Origin: Thiothrix fructosivorans
GTDB lineage: Bacteria > Pseudomonadota > Gammaproteobacteria > Thiotrichales > Thiotrichaceae
Length of the DNA stretch: 64,000 nucleotides
NCBI RefSeq assembly: GCF_017349355.1
Contig: NZ_JAFMPM010000006.1
Span: 186,001 to 250,000, forward strand
Reading direction: 5' to 3'
In this document: piece after piece, positions 43,968-54,470 of the stretch
How positions within the stretch are numbered: position 1 is the stretch's first letter
How the letters are laid out: every line of letters starts with the position of its first letter
Made by a program: the position numbers and the translations under genes
The notes under the pieces: model-generated
Database searches by the model: none
Seen by the model: the letters and a program-made list of their open reading frames with translations, nothing else
What the model was told of the DNA's origin: nothing

Positions 43968-46625
43968 TCAAGCCTCCACCAACCCCACCCAAACCGCTCG
44001 CACCGCCTCCCGCTCACGCACAAACTGCCCCGCGTCCACCACCGCTTCCTGCTCCTGCAACGACAGTGCGTGGATACGATCACGCAAGGTGCGGTAAGCA
44101 TCCGCCAACATCTCCGCCGTTTCCACTGGTAGAATCCCCGCCTGTTGCAGAGAATCCAGTTGGCGGATATTGTCGCTCCAATGCACCAGCTCCGGGTGTT
44201 CGTGCGCATGGGCGAGGATCAGGAATTGCACGATGAATTCAATGTCGGTAATCCCGCCGGGGTCTTTTTTCAGATTAAATATGCTGGCATTTTTGCTACC
44301 CATACTTTCCCACATCTTCTGGCGCATGGCGATGACTTCCTTGCGCAACTCCACCCGGTCACGCGCTCGGCACAGGATGTCATGACGCACTTGCTCAAAC
44401 TGCGCCCGCAAGCTCTCTGAACCCGTGATCACCCGCGCCCGTAGCAAGGCTTGATGTTCCCACACCCACGCCTTGTCCTGCTGGTAAGTGCGAAACGCAT
44501 TCAAACTACTGACCAACAAACCCGAAGCCCCGCTAGGGCGCAAGCGCGTATCGGTTTCATACAAGCGTCCCGCAGGGGTAAACGTCGTCAGCGTGTGAAT
44601 AATTTTCTGTGCAAATCGCGCATAAAACACCGCATTTTCCAGCGTCTTTTTGCCGTTGGTCTGCTGCGCCGTACCGTGACTGTCGTGCAGAAAAATAATA
44701 TCGAGATCCGACCCGTAACCGAGTTCCAGCCCGCCGAGTTTGCCGTAAGCAATAATCGCAAAACCGGCTTGCTGCGTTTCCCCAACCTCATCCTTGTAAC
44801 ACGGCACGCCCGTTTGCGCCGTCATCGTCGCCCACACATGCCGCTGGGTTTCTTCCAGCACCGCCTCCGCAATCCAGGTCAACTGATCCGACACTTTCAT
44901 CAGCGGCAATACGCCGGTAATGTCCGCCGCCGCCACCCGCAACACTTGCGCTTGCTTGAATTGGCGCAACCGTTCCATCACCTGTTCGGTGTCGCCCTGA
45001 TCAATACGCTCCAATTCCAAGCGCAATGCCGCACCCAGTTGCTCGCGATCCAACGGCGTATACAACTGGCGCGAATCCAGCAATTGATCCAGCAAAATCG
45101 GGTGATCCGTCAACTGGCTGGTAATCCACAAACTGTCACTGACCAGCTGCACGAATTGCTCTAACGCATTCGGGTGATCGGCAAGCATCGCAATATAACC
45201 GGAACGCGGCGCAATCTTTTGCACAATTCGCAAACACCGTTCCAGCGCCTGTTCGGGGTCAGCCAAGGCATTACACGCATCCAGCAACGCAGGCAGCAAA
45301 CGGTTCAAACGGCTGCGCCCCGTATCGGTCAAGGTGTTGTACAAACGGCTGTGCAACAGTGCTTGAATCGCGGGATGTTCCGGCATCGGCTGGCTTTCTT
45401 GGGTTTCAAGTGCAAACACGCGCTGGAAAATCTGCGCTACCGCCCGCTGATGACAATTCAGTTCCGCTTCAAAACTCGCCCAATCCGCAAAACCCATCGA
45501 GCTGGCAAGGCAGGCTTGACGTTCCGGCGTGGTTGGCAGCGAATGCGTTTGTTCGTCATTCCACATTTGCAGGCGATTTTCGGTACGGCGCAGGAAATGG
45601 TACGCCGGTTGCAACACCCCAAACTCTTCCGCCGTCAGCAGTTGTTGCGCCAGCAAGGCATCCAACGTCGGCAATAAACTACGCCCCCGCAATTCGGGAA
45701 TCCGCCCGCCGCGCATCAATTGAAACACTTGCGCAGTAAATTCGATTTCGCGGATACCGCCCGTGCCGAGTTTCACATCGAGGTATTTGCCACGGCGTTC
45801 GGCTTCGCGGTTGATCATCGCCTTCATGTCGCGTAATTGCTCAATCGCGCCGTAATCGAGGTAGCGGCGGAACACAAACGGGCGCAAGCGTGCCATCAAT
45901 TCCGCGCCGTTGGTTTTGTCGCCCGCCATCACCCGTGCTTTGATCAGGGCATAACGTTCCCATTCGCGCCCATGGGTTTCGTAGTAATGTTCCATTGCAT
46001 TAAACGACAACGCGAGTGCGCCGACTTCACCAAACGGGCGTAAACGCATATCGACGCGGTAAGCAATGCCCTCCGCCGTGGTTTGCCCCAATACCCCAAT
46101 CAGGCGTTGCCCGATGCGAGTGAAAAACGTTTGGTTATCGAGATCACGCTTGCCATCGGTTGCGCCTGCCTCAGGGAAAGCGAAAATCAGATCAATGTCG
46201 GAGGAAAAGTTGAGTTCCTGCCCACCGAGTTTGCCCATGCCGATAATCACCATCTGCTGGGGTTCACCGCTGCGGTTGCGTGGGATGCCGTGTTTGGCGG
46301 TGAGTTCGGCGTAACACCACTGATAAGCCGCCCCCACCAAACCGTCGGCGAGGTCGGAAGTGGTTTGCAAGGTTTCGGCGAGTTTCGCGATACCCATAAG
46401 GTCACGGTAAGCGATGCGCACCATTTCGCGGTTGCGGATGATGCGCACGGTGCGCAATACACTGTCGTAGTCGGGGAGTGCAACGATGGCAGCAACAATG
46501 GCTTGCACCAATTCACCCTCGGCATAGGGCTGGCTAGCGGCGCACGCGGCTAGCCACTCAGGGTGACGCGTAAACTGGTGTTGCAAGTAAGGACTGTTCT
46601 GAAAAATAGCATCAAGGCTTGGCAT
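43968..46625 (-). CDS. glnE: bifunctional glutamine synthetase adenylyltransferase/deadenylase
   Basis: An 885-residue GlnE. Two nucleotidyltransferase halves are visible: GMGKLGGQELNFSSDIDLIF (deadenylylating, N-terminal) and AYGKLGGLELGYGSDLDIIF (adenylylating, C-terminal), each with the catalytic GSD/SSD-I/L-D-I/L-IF signature, and regulatory helices between. GlnE switches glutamine synthetase off and on in answer to PII. ATG 46625 is chosen since 46658 adds an atypical leader; GAGAA is 8 bases upstream. About 60 residues shorter at the N-terminus than E. coli GlnE. Confidence 0.93.
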   Translation of the reverse strand: MPSLDAIFQNSPYLQHQFTRHPEWLAACAASQPYAEGELVQAIVAAIVALPDYDSVLRTVRIIRNREMVRIAYRDLMGIAKLAETLQTTSDLADGLVGAAYQWCYAELTAKHGIPRNRSGEPQQMVIIGMGKLGGQELNFSSDIDLIFAFPEAGATDGKRDLDNQTFFTRIGQRLIGVLGQTTAEGIAYRVDMRLRPFGEVGALALSFNAMEHYYETHGREWERYALIKARVMAGDKTNGAELMARLRPFVFRRYLDYGAIEQLRDMKAMINREAERRGKYLDVKLGTGGIREIEFTAQVFQLMRGGRIPELRGRSLLPTLDALLAQQLLTAEEFGVLQPAYHFLRRTENRLQMWNDEQTHSLPTTPERQACLASSMGFADWASFEAELNCHQRAVAQIFQRVFALETQESQPMPEHPAIQALLHSRLYNTLTDTGRSRLNRLLPALLDACNALADPEQALERCLRIVQKIAPRSGYIAMLADHPNALEQFVQLVSDSLWITSQLTDHPILLDQLLDSRQLYTPLDREQLGAALRLELERIDQGDTEQVMERLRQFKQAQVLRVAAADITGVLPLMKVSDQLTWIAEAVLEETQRHVWATMTAQTGVPCYKDEVGETQQAGFAIIAYGKLGGLELGYGSDLDIIFLHDSHGTAQQTNGKKTLENAVFYARFAQKIIHTLTTFTPAGRLYETDTRLRPSGASGLLVSSLNAFRTYQQDKAWVWEHQALLRARVITGSESLRAQFEQVRHDILCRARDRVELRKEVIAMRQKMWESMGSKNASIFNLKKDPGGITDIEFIVQFLILAHAHEHPELVHWSDNIRQLDSLQQAGILPVETAEMLADAYRTLRDRIHALSLQEQEAVVDAGQFVREREAVRAVWVGLVEA

Positions 46626-46670
46626 TATTATTCTCACGAAGCAAAACGTAATGCACATTATAGGTGCATT

Positions 46671-48356
46671 TTAGCCGCCGTGCCGCACTAACACATCCAG
46701 CAAATCCTGCGTATTAAACGGCTTGCTCAAGAAGTCATTCATGCCCGCTTGCAGGCATTTTTCGCGATCACTGCTCATCGCGTTCGCGGTCAACGCAATA
46801 ATCGGCGTAGGCGGCGCTAAATCCCCCGCCGCTTCGTGTTGGCGGATAAGCTGGGTGGCTTCCACGCCGTCCATCACCGGCATTTGCATGTCCATCAAAA
46901 TCAGATCGGGGCGCTCGGCGAGCCAACTATCCAGCGCTGCCCGCCCATTTTCCGCCACGATGACGTTATGCCCAACTTTGGTCAGCAAGCGTACCGCCAA
47001 CATGCGATTCACCGCATTATCTTCCGCCAGCAAAATCGTTAAGGCTTGTTTGGCTTGCGTCAACACGAGGCGTTTTCCCGGCGCAAGCGCAGCATCCTTG
47101 AGTGCCAAGCGAAACGGCACGCTGAAATGGAAAATGCTGCCATGACCGGAGTCACTTTCTACCTGCAAGCGCCCGCCCATCATGCCGATCAATTGCGAGG
47201 AAATGGTTAAGCCCAAGCCCGTGCCACCGTAACGGCGCGTAATCGAACTATCTGCTTGCTGGAATGGCTGGAAAATCGTTGCCTGCTTTTCCACCGGAAT
47301 GCCAATGCCGGTATCGCGTACCGCAAACAATAATGCTGCCTGTCCCGCTGCGGCGCCGCTTTGGCGCGTTACGGTGACACTGACTTCGCCCATTTCGGTG
47401 AATTTAATGGCATTTCCCACCAAATTGATCATGATTTGCCGCAAACGCCCTGCATCACCTTCCAACGCATCCGGCACATCGGCAGCAATATCCCACTGAA
47501 ACGCTAGGGATTTTTCGGTAGCCCGTACCGTGAGCGGTGTAAACGTGTCTTGCAACAATGCCCGCAATTGAAACGTGCCGTGGCTTAAGGTCAACGTACC
47601 CGCTTCAATGCGCGAAAAGTCGAGGATTTCATTGATAATATCGAGCAAAGCGGTGGAAGACGATTTGATCATGCCGAGGTATTCGCGCTGCGAATCCGAT
47701 ACATCGCTGTATAGCATCAAATCGGTCAAACCGATCACGCCATTCATCGGGGTGCGGATTTCGTGGCTGATCATCGCCAAAAATTCGCTTTTGGCTTTAC
47801 TCGCCTGCTCCGCCAATTCTTTGGCTTGCAAGGCTTCTTGGTGGGCGCGTTCTGCCGCTTCTTTGGCTTGCAAGGCTTCTCGGCGGGCATCTTCCAAATA
47901 CGCGTGTTGCATACAGGCTTGGCACGCCGTATCTAAACGCTTTAACACCAACCCCAGCGCCAGTAAATGCGGCTGCGGCAAGGGTGGATCACGCAATAAC
48001 ACCAGCAAACCCGTCGCCCCAATCGGCAGAAAATGGTAATACTGCCCGTGAAGTTCGATGATTTCGCCCGGTTTTTTCATCCGCCAACCGCTGGCAACAA
48101 TGCGTTGCAGATGCGCGGCGAGCAGCGGTTGCCCCTCCGGTAACGGGCTGCTTAATGACGGGTAGCTGTAGCAAGGTTGTGGCACAGCCACATCAGGCAT
48201 ATCCGCCTGCCGCAACCAGATATAACCGTTGCGGCAATTCAGCAGTTTCAGCGCAGGCGGCAAAAATTTGCGTAACATAATGCGCAAATCCAAGTCCTGC
48301 CCCACCAACAATGCCAAGGCATACTGAATGGAAACCAGTTCTAAGGTCGGGTTCAT
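46671..48356 (-). CDS. hybrid sensor histidine kinase/response regulator
   Basis: A 561-residue soluble hybrid kinase without membrane segment. Residues 1-150 form an unnamed, GAF-like input module ([17 protein letters not shown]...[12 protein letters not shown]); 150-190 is a coiled coil of EALQAKE repeats; then HisKA with His198 in [10 protein letters not shown], HATPase ([22 protein letters not shown]) and a C-terminal receiver with phosphoacceptor Asp in [13 protein letters not shown]. Its start overlaps the FIST gene stop by 4 bases, so FIST protein and kinase are coexpressed and probably interact. A paralogue at 50171-53471 shares the same input module but is IS-disrupted. Confidence 0.9.
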   Translation of the reverse strand: MNPTLELVSIQYALALLVGQDLDLRIMLRKFLPPALKLLNCRNGYIWLRQADMPDVAVPQPCYSYPSLSSPLPEGQPLLAAHLQRIVASGWRMKKPGEIIELHGQYYHFLPIGATGLLVLLRDPPLPQPHLLALGLVLKRLDTACQACMQHAYLEDARREALQAKEAAERAHQEALQAKELAEQASKAKSEFLAMISHEIRTPMNGVIGLTDLMLYSDVSDSQREYLGMIKSSSTALLDIINEILDFSRIEAGTLTLSHGTFQLRALLQDTFTPLTVRATEKSLAFQWDIAADVPDALEGDAGRLRQIMINLVGNAIKFTEMGEVSVTVTRQSGAAAGQAALLFAVRDTGIGIPVEKQATIFQPFQQADSSITRRYGGTGLGLTISSQLIGMMGGRLQVESDSGHGSIFHFSVPFRLALKDAALAPGKRLVLTQAKQALTILLAEDNAVNRMLAVRLLTKVGHNVIVAENGRAALDSWLAERPDLILMDMQMPVMDGVEATQLIRQHEAAGDLAPPTPIIALTANAMSSDREKCLQAGMNDFLSKPFNTQDLLDVLVRHGG

Positions 48357-49507
48357 ACGCTTGCGTCCCTGCTCTCCGACAGAATACCGAGCACAATGGT
48401 TTTATTGAAAAACTCTAAACACGTATGCCCTGCATCCGCGATTTCCCCCAGCGACAACACGCCGATCAGCGGCACATTAGTGGGTAAATGCTGGCGAATA
48501 TTGCCAATTTCTTCGGCAAAACGGGCTTGTAAAAACAGCGTGCGACTGATGCAATCAAACAACAAACCCAACATCGGTGGCGTCTGTGCTCGCGTAGCAT
48601 GACGTGCACACGTGGTGGAAGCCGCCAACAAACTCGCCGCCTCACCTTTAAGAATATAGATAATGTGATTCGCCGGGACTTCGCCCACACACACCAGATT
48701 ATTGCCATCTCGCAACAGTGGGTCGCGCACTACCACTTCGCCTTTCAAACGATCCAAACCGAACGGATAAGCTTTGGCTAAATCAAAAAAGTTAGTGTCA
48801 TTGAAACGTTGCCCGCTGTCGGCTTCAACCACTTCTTGATACACCTCAAACGCAGGGCGATAGTCCAATGAGGTAATGATATTGTCGTATGCCCCTGTCA
48901 CAAAAAAGGGCCCCGCAAACTTATCCCAGCCGTGTTCAATGCCGATATGGATGGGTAAGTGGAGGGCGGTGACTTGAGCGCAATCCATTTTCAGCCCTTG
49001 ATTGCTAAACAGGCAGGGTTTTTGCGTAAAACTTAACGAACCCGCCCCACCACCAATATACTGGTTGCGTGTGCCTAAGGCTTCGTAGAGATTTTCCAAA
49101 AACGTCGAAATGCGCTTGCTCAAACCATCCACGAGGGTGACTAAGGTTGCTCCGGCGGGAATGCTGGCAATTAAGCCTTCAGCATACGGTAGGTAATCCT
49201 CATCCGGGTCGGAGAGGCGTTCGATGTGGTGCACACTCGCACTGACTGCCAGCCCACACACGATACTGCCCCGGCTCATTTCCTGCGCACCAGCAATGAT
49301 CTCTGGAAAAATACCCCCAAAGATGGGAATGGGTAGAGCACACAAACGCGCATCCAATTGCGCTGCTGTAAACGCATTGGCATCACAAGCGAGCACTAAC
49401 AGGCTGTTTGCTCCGGCTTGCACCGCTGCATCAATATGCTCGAACAAGGTTTCAGCAGAACCAAGCGGGTCAACCAAAATCAGTGGAAATGCAGCGGTGT
49501 CAATCAT
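48353..49507 (-). CDS. FIST-domain signal transduction protein
   Basis: A 384-residue protein with FIST_N ([36 protein letters not shown]) and FIST_C ([24 protein letters not shown]) domains. FIST proteins are intracellular sensors, thought to bind small ligands such as amino acids, often linked with kinases, cyclases or chemoreceptors. Start: MIDTAAFP at 49507 is used; 49567 and 49558 are in-frame alternatives, none with a strong Shine-Dalgarno site. It overlaps the downstream hybrid kinase gene by ATGA-type coupling. Confidence 0.88.
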   Translation of the reverse strand: MIDTAAFPLILVDPLGSAETLFEHIDAAVQAGANSLLVLACDANAFTAAQLDARLCALPIPIFGGIFPEIIAGAQEMSRGSIVCGLAVSASVHHIERLSDPDEDYLPYAEGLIASIPAGATLVTLVDGLSKRISTFLENLYEALGTRNQYIGGGAGSLSFTQKPCLFSNQGLKMDCAQVTALHLPIHIGIEHGWDKFAGPFFVTGAYDNIITSLDYRPAFEVYQEVVEADSGQRFNDTNFFDLAKAYPFGLDRLKGEVVVRDPLLRDGNNLVCVGEVPANHIIYILKGEAASLLAASTTCARHATRAQTPPMLGLLFDCISRTLFLQARFAEEIGNIRQHLPTNVPLIGVLSLGEIADAGHTCLEFFNKTIVLGILSESRDASV

Positions 49508-49698
49508 ATTCAGTCTACCTGTCTTATCTTTCTTATGAATGGGAATACCCGCTAACATTCTACGCAAAAATAAATACTTCCCCTAGCAGCACACGACACA
49601 CGGCGACACGGTTGCATAAGACTTAACCGATGCTGTACCATTAATAAAACAGATGAATACCATAACAATCCACTAATAAGTTCATTGCGGGGGCAAAA

Positions 49699-50235
49699 AT
49701 GAATAAGCATAAAATCGCTTTGGTTGCACACGATAATCTAAAATCCACCCTCATAAGCTGGGCAAAAAAAAACCATCAGGTACTCGCTGACTGTGAGCTG
49801 TTTGCAACAGGCACAACCGGCTCGCTGCTTATCGAACAAACGGGGTTAGCGGTCACTTGCTTGCTTAGCGGCCCTTATGGTGGCGACCAGCAGATCGGGG
49901 CAAAAATCTCGGAAGGCACTATTGATATTCTGATTTTTTTCTGGGACCCGATGACACCTATGCCGCACGATGCCGATGTCAAAGCCCTATTACGCTTAGC
50001 CACGTTGTTGAATATTCCCGTCGCCAATAACCTCAGCACTGCCGATTGTGTGCTCAGCCTGCTTCAACCGCGCAGCGCAGAAACCCACCCGTGGGTGGTT
50101 AATTTCAACACTCAGGAGAAAGCACGGCATTTACCCACCACTACCTATAATAGCCCACGCAAACAGACCATTATTCCAAAATACAGTGTTGCACCAGCGT
50201 ATCCAGCAACACCGTCACCTCGCAAGGTTTACTGA
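49699..50235 (+). CDS. mgsA: methylglyoxal synthase
   Basis: A 178-residue MgsA, converting dihydroxyacetone phosphate to methylglyoxal and phosphate, a bypass of lower glycolysis under phosphate limitation or sugar-phosphate stress. All E. coli active-site residues are found with an offset of eight: His11, Asp63 (GGDQQ), Asp83 (FFWDPMT), His90 and Asp93 (PHDADV); the phosphate-binding GTTG is at 38-41. The last ~30 residues are a non-conserved extension, encoded opposite the 3' end of the disrupted kinase gene (65-bp convergent overlap). Confidence 0.92.
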   Translation: MNKHKIALVAHDNLKSTLISWAKKNHQVLADCELFATGTTGSLLIEQTGLAVTCLLSGPYGGDQQIGAKISEGTIDILIFFWDPMTPMPHDADVKALLRLATLLNIPVANNLSTADCVLSLLQPRSAETHPWVVNFNTQEKARHLPTTTYNSPRKQTIIPKYSVAPAYPATPSPRKVY

Positions 50236-51183
50236 GAAAATCCGTCATTCCCGCTTGCAGGCAACGCACGCGGTCGCTCGCCAAGGCGTTCGCGGTCAGC
50301 GCGATAATCGGGGTGGCGGCAAGTGCATGGCGGTGCTCGTGCTGGCGCAACAGCACCGTGGCTTGCAGCCCATCCATAATCGGCATTTGCATATCCATAA
50401 GGATAACGTCGGGGCGATATTCCAACCAATGCGCTAACGCCTCCTCGCCATTGACCGCTTCCACCACCTGATGCCCCGCTTGCTTCAGCAACAATGCCGT
50501 AAATAAACGGCTCATAGGATCGTCTTCCACCAACAATACCGTCAATGCGCGTGCTGCTTGCGCCAATACCTGTGGCGGGGCAGCGACGACAACAGGGCTA
50601 GCGCTCAGCTTGAATAGCACACTGAAATAAAAATGACTGCCTTCACCGGGGCGACTTTCTACCTGCAATTCCCCGCCCAGCATCGCCACCAAGGGTGCGG
50701 CAATCGCCAACCCCAAGCCCGTGCCGCCGTAACGGCGATTAATGAAACTATCGACTTGCTGGAACGGCTGAAAAATACTGACCTGTTTATCCAGCGGAAT
50801 GCCAATGCCGTTATCGCGCACACTGAAGGTTAAACGCGCATACCCGGCGGGCGCATCCGCCTCGACATGAATACGAATCGTCACCGCCCCACCGCTGTCG
50901 GTGAACTTGATCGCATTGCCCGCCAGATTGATCATGATTTGTCGCAAACGCCCCGCATCACCCTCTAATACCGCCGGACAATCCGCCGCAATCGTCCAAT
51001 TGAAGGTCAACCCTTTCTCATGCGCCTGCAATGCCAAGGGTACAAACGTTGGTTGCAAGACCTCGTGCAGTTGGAACGGCTGCTCATGCAGTTGCAGCTC
51101 CCCCGCTTCAATCCGTGAAAAATCCAGAATCTCGTTAATAATATCGAGCAACGCATTGGAGGAGGCTTTAATCATCTCCAAGT

Positions 51184-52823
51184 GTAACTGAACAGTCCCC
51201 CCTTACCCAAACGCACTAAATTTGCGACACTCCCCCGATGACCCAACAACTGAAAGACCACAGCCTCAAACAGCTTAACAGCCAGTACCTTGCCAAGCTC
51301 ACGCCGGAGGAACTGCTGCACCTGTCGACCAAGTTGTTGCATGACCTGAAAGAAGCGCGGGAACAGATCAACCAAAACTCCAACAACTCCTCCAAACCAC
51401 CCAGCAGCGGTTTCCCGTGGGAAACGTCACCCAAAACGGTGGCTTTGCCCGAAACAGAAGGGGTGGGTGCAGCCAGAGGAAAGCCAACCCCGGAACCAGA
51501 AGCTGTGGCGGGCACAAAGCCAGCCCAACCAGCCAAACGCAAAGCGGGTAAACAACCCGGCGCACCGGGTTATGGTCGGGTATGGCATCCGCCCATCAAT
51601 GCAGACGAACACCATTACCCCAGCCGATGTGAAGCCTGTGGCAGGTCCCTGGATGCGGCTGTCTCCCGTATTTATACCGCCTATGACAGTGTGGACATCC
51701 AGTTTGGCACGGATGGGAACCCCGGACTGACCGTCATCACCACCCGCCACCACCTTCACGATAGCGTATGCACCTGCGGTCATGTGAGCCGCCATATCCC
51801 GCATCGCCAAGCTCCCGACCCGTTATACCCGGAGGTTGATGTGGGCGAGTGGCGGCTGATTGGGGGCAATCTGGCGGCACTTATTGTCCACCTACGGCTG
51901 CGCTCACGCTTGTCACTGCGTGGCACACAAGAACTGTTGCGGGAGGTGTTGGGCATTCCCCTAAGTGTCGGGGTGTTGCAGCAATGTTTTGAGGAAGCAG
52001 CCGCGAGTGCTTCTCCATTGGAAGATGCCTTGGTGGAAGGGCTGTTGGCAGAAGCCACCGCTGACGGCGGGGTGCTGTATATTGATGAAACCTCTTGGAA
52101 AGAGCGTGGCGAAGCCCTGTGGCTATGGACATTCGTCACCACCCTCAGCGTTTGTTTCTACGTAGGGCAGCGCACCATTGAAATGCTCGACAACGTGATT
52201 AGCCCCCACTTTGGGGGCTGGCTGATGAGTGATGGCTATGCCGCTTACCGCCACCACCCCAAACGCTTGCGTTGCTGGGCGCACCTGATCCGCAAAGCCC
52301 GTGGGCTGGCAGAATCACTGGACAAAGACGGGCGGACGTTTGGCAACTTCACCCTCGCTTGGCTGAGGGTATTACAGGACGACATTTACGCTTGGCGGGC
52401 AGCAGGCGGCACGGTGGGGACGCAAACCGACGTGATCCGTCAACGCCATCAGGCAAAACTCCTGGAATTCAGGGCATTATGCTTGATCCATGCCGTATCT
52501 GCCCATGACAAGACGGCGGCACTGGCGAAAGAGTTCATCAATGATTGGGATGCCATTTTCCGAATCCTTGACCACCCGTGGCTTCCCTTGACCAATAATG
52601 AGGCTGAGCGGGCGTTGCGCCATTGGGTGATCCTGCGCAAAACCAACCATGGCACAAAGAGTGCTACGGGGAGCCGTGCGTTTGCCATGCTGGCCAGCAT
52701 CATCGGTACTTGCCGCAAACGTGGACAGTCTGCCTTGGCTTATCTTGCCAGTGTTATTACCGCTGCCCGCGCTGGCTTTGCCCTGCCCGCTTTACCGCAA
52801 GGGGTGGGGATGTGATCAATTAC
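51184..52823 (+). mobile_element. IS66-family insertion sequence (single-gene type)
   Basis: A 1640-bp element. Ends are GTAACTGAACA and the complement of a GTAATTGATCA end, imperfect inverted repeats starting with the IS66 hallmark GTAA. It is flanked by 8-bp target duplications CTCCAAGT at 51176-51183 and 52824-52831. It carries only the large transposase gene and lacks the tnpA/tnpB accessory genes, as in the ISBst12 subgroup. Confidence 0.9.
51238..52815 (+). CDS. IS66-family transposase (TnpC type)
   Basis: A 525-residue IS66 transposase: an N-terminal leucine-rich segment, a [10 protein letters not shown] linker typical of the family, a zinc-finger-like region (CEACGRS; CTCGH) and the DDE core with [18 protein letters not shown] and NNEAERALR. 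The frame is intact from 55 bp inside the left end to 8 bp before the right end. Confidence 0.93.
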   Translation: MTQQLKDHSLKQLNSQYLAKLTPEELLHLSTKLLHDLKEAREQINQNSNNSSKPPSSGFPWETSPKTVALPETEGVGAARGKPTPEPEAVAGTKPAQPAKRKAGKQPGAPGYGRVWHPPINADEHHYPSRCEACGRSLDAAVSRIYTAYDSVDIQFGTDGNPGLTVITTRHHLHDSVCTCGHVSRHIPHRQAPDPLYPEVDVGEWRLIGGNLAALIVHLRLRSRLSLRGTQELLREVLGIPLSVGVLQQCFEEAAASASPLEDALVEGLLAEATADGGVLYIDETSWKERGEALWLWTFVTTLSVCFYVGQRTIEMLDNVISPHFGGWLMSDGYAAYRHHPKRLRCWAHLIRKARGLAESLDKDGRTFGNFTLAWLRVLQDDIYAWRAAGGTVGTQTDVIRQRHQAKLLEFRALCLIHAVSAHDKTAALAKEFINDWDAIFRILDHPWLPLTNNEAERALRHWVILRKTNHGTKSATGSRAFAMLASIIGTCRKRGQSALAYLASVITAARAGFALPALPQGVGM

Positions 52824-53574
52824 CTCCAAGTAGTCACGCTGTACTGACGACACTTCGCTATACAGCATCAAATCGGTCAAACCCAACACACCATTCATCG
52901 GCGTGCGGATTTCGTGGCTGATCCGTGCCAGAAAATCGCTTTTCGCTTGATTCGCCTGTTCCGCGATGGCTTGAGCTTGCAAGGCATGTTGCCGCGCTTC
53001 TTCGAGAGCAGCATGTTGCAAACACGCCAAACACGCGGTTTCCAAACGCTTCAACACCGGTTCAAGCGCCAGTAATTGTTGGCTCGTCAGCGCCACATCA
53101 CGTTGCAACACCAGCAAACCGCTGCTACCAATCAGCAGGAAATGGTAATAACGCCCGTCGGCAGCCACTGCTTCGCTAGATGGCACAGCACGCCAATTAG
53201 TAGCGACCAAGGTTTGCACCTGTTGCGCCAACACAGCGGAATGCTCTGCCAGCCCCACATGCAGGCGGGGGTAACTGTAGCAAGGCTCAATACCATTGAT
53301 GTGCGGCGCAGCGGGTTCACACGTATGCAGCCACAAATAACCACTGTTGCAATTCAGTAATTTCAAGGCAGGCGGGAGGAATTTGCGCAACATCTGACGC
53401 AGGTTTAAATCCTGACCAATCAACAGAGCCAGAGCGTATTGGATGGAGACCAACGTAATCGGGGAATTCATGCGTTTGAATCTTGTGGCTTACCAAAAAC
53501 ACTGCCCGCATTTGGCGGGCAGGTTATTTTTCGATAGGTGGTTGGATTTTTATAGATTTATAGTGTACAGCCAA

Positions 53575-53700
53575 TTACAGCAGCTTCTCAATTTCACGCG
53601 GGATATTTTCACGGCGTGCGCCACGTTGCAAGCAACGGGTCGTATAACAAGCGGCGACAATAATAATGGCGAAGATCACCAAACCAAATATACTCATCAT
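53575..53700 (-). CDS. 41-residue single-pass membrane protein
   Basis: An ATG pair at 53700/53697 behind a strong GGAGGTG opens MMSIFGLVIFAIIIVAACYT, one hydrophobic helix, followed by a basic-acidic tail (TRCLQRGARRENIPREIEKL). Two cysteines flank the helix end. It is too short to be picked up by most gene finders. It lies about 100 bp upstream of the disrupted kinase, same strand, and 176 bp before the hslVU promoter on the other strand. The function is unknown; helix plus charged tail resembles small envelope-complex or stress-response peptides. Confidence 0.6.
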   Translation of the reverse strand: MMSIFGLVIFAIIIVAACYTTRCLQRGARRENIPREIEKLL

Positions 53701-53875
53701 GCACCTCCATAAGGCTCAAAGAGCAAAGGTTATTGTGGTAGCAAAACAACAAGACAACGAAAACAAGGCATTGAAGTTTAAGGAAAAAATACCACAATTC
53801 GCCGAGTATAGTACACGCATTTCGGTGTTTTCTTAAACAAGAACTTTTTTATACGTGCGTGGGTCTGCCCTAGCC

Positions 53876-53902
53876 CTTGAAATTTACCGCAAACACCCAC
53901 AC
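53876..53902 (+). promoter_or_regulatory. sigma-32-like heat-shock promoter of hslVU
   Basis: CTTGAAA at 53876-53882 is a perfect sigma-32 -35 element; after 13 bases CCCACAC at 53896-53902 resembles the -10 (CCCCATNT). The expected start point (~53910) lies before the GTG start of hslV, which rules out the longer in-frame start at 53877. Confidence 0.6.
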
Positions 53903-53936
53903 GCTATGCCCTACACACACATATCTGGAGTCGATT

Positions 53937-54470
53937 GTGGAACAATACCGAGGAACGACCATCCTAAGCGTGCGCCGCGACGGCAAAGTTGTGGTAGGCG
54001 GTGATGGTCAGGTAACGATGGGCAATACCGTCATGAAAGGCAATGCCCGCAAAGTCCGCCGCCTGTACAATGACAAAGTAATCGCAGGCTTCGCAGGCGG
54101 TACAGCCGATGCCTTCACCCTGTTTGAACGCTTTGAAAGCAAGTTGCAAGCGCACAACGGCAACCTCACCCGCGCAGCGGTAGAACTGGCGAAAGACTGG
54201 CGCACCGACCGCATGTTACGCAAATTAGAAGCCTTGCTGATCGTTGCAGACGCGACTGCTTCCCTACTCATCACTGGCAACGGCGACGTAGTAGAGCAAG
54301 AAAATGATTTAATCGCCATCGGCTCGGGCGGTGCATTTGCGCAATCCGCCGCCCGCGCCTTGCTGGAAAATACCGAGCTTTCCGCCCGCGAAATCGTCGA
54401 AAAAGGCTTGCACATTGCCGCCGACATTTGCATTTACAGCAATCACAACCTGACCATTGAGGAACTCTAA
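53937..54470 (+). CDS. hslV: HslV, ATP-dependent protease proteolytic subunit
   Basis: A 177-residue HslV (ClpQ). The GTG at 53937 with GGAG six bases upstream gives [14 protein letters not shown]; processing would expose the catalytic N-terminal threonine Thr7. Motifs [22 protein letters not shown] and the [11 protein letters not shown] segment are typical. It forms a dodecamer capped by HslU and degrades misfolded and regulatory proteins after heat shock. The stop overlaps the hslU start (TAATG). Confidence 0.95.
   Translation: MEQYRGTTILSVRRDGKVVVGGDGQVTMGNTVMKGNARKVRRLYNDKVIAGFAGGTADAFTLFERFESKLQAHNGNLTRAAVELAKDWRTDRMLRKLEALLIVADATASLLITGNGDVVEQENDLIAIGSGGAFAQSAARALLENTELSAREIVEKGLHIAADICIYSNHNLTIEEL

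Larger units (their letters stand above)
50171..53471 (-). pseudogene. hybrid histidine kinase split by an IS66-type element
   Basis: N-terminal codons lie at 53471-52824 and the rest at 51183-50171. Removing the element and one 8-bp duplication restores an uninterrupted frame through RDYLEMIKASSNALL, giving about 550 residues: the same input module as the kinase at 46671 ([17 protein letters not shown]...), coiled coil, HisKA with His186 in [10 protein letters not shown], HATPase, and a receiver ([13 protein letters not shown]). The 336-codon frame at 50171-51181 could still make a kinase core plus receiver from an internal ATG, but without input domain and histidine. The clean repair suggests a very recent insertion. 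Confidence 0.9.
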
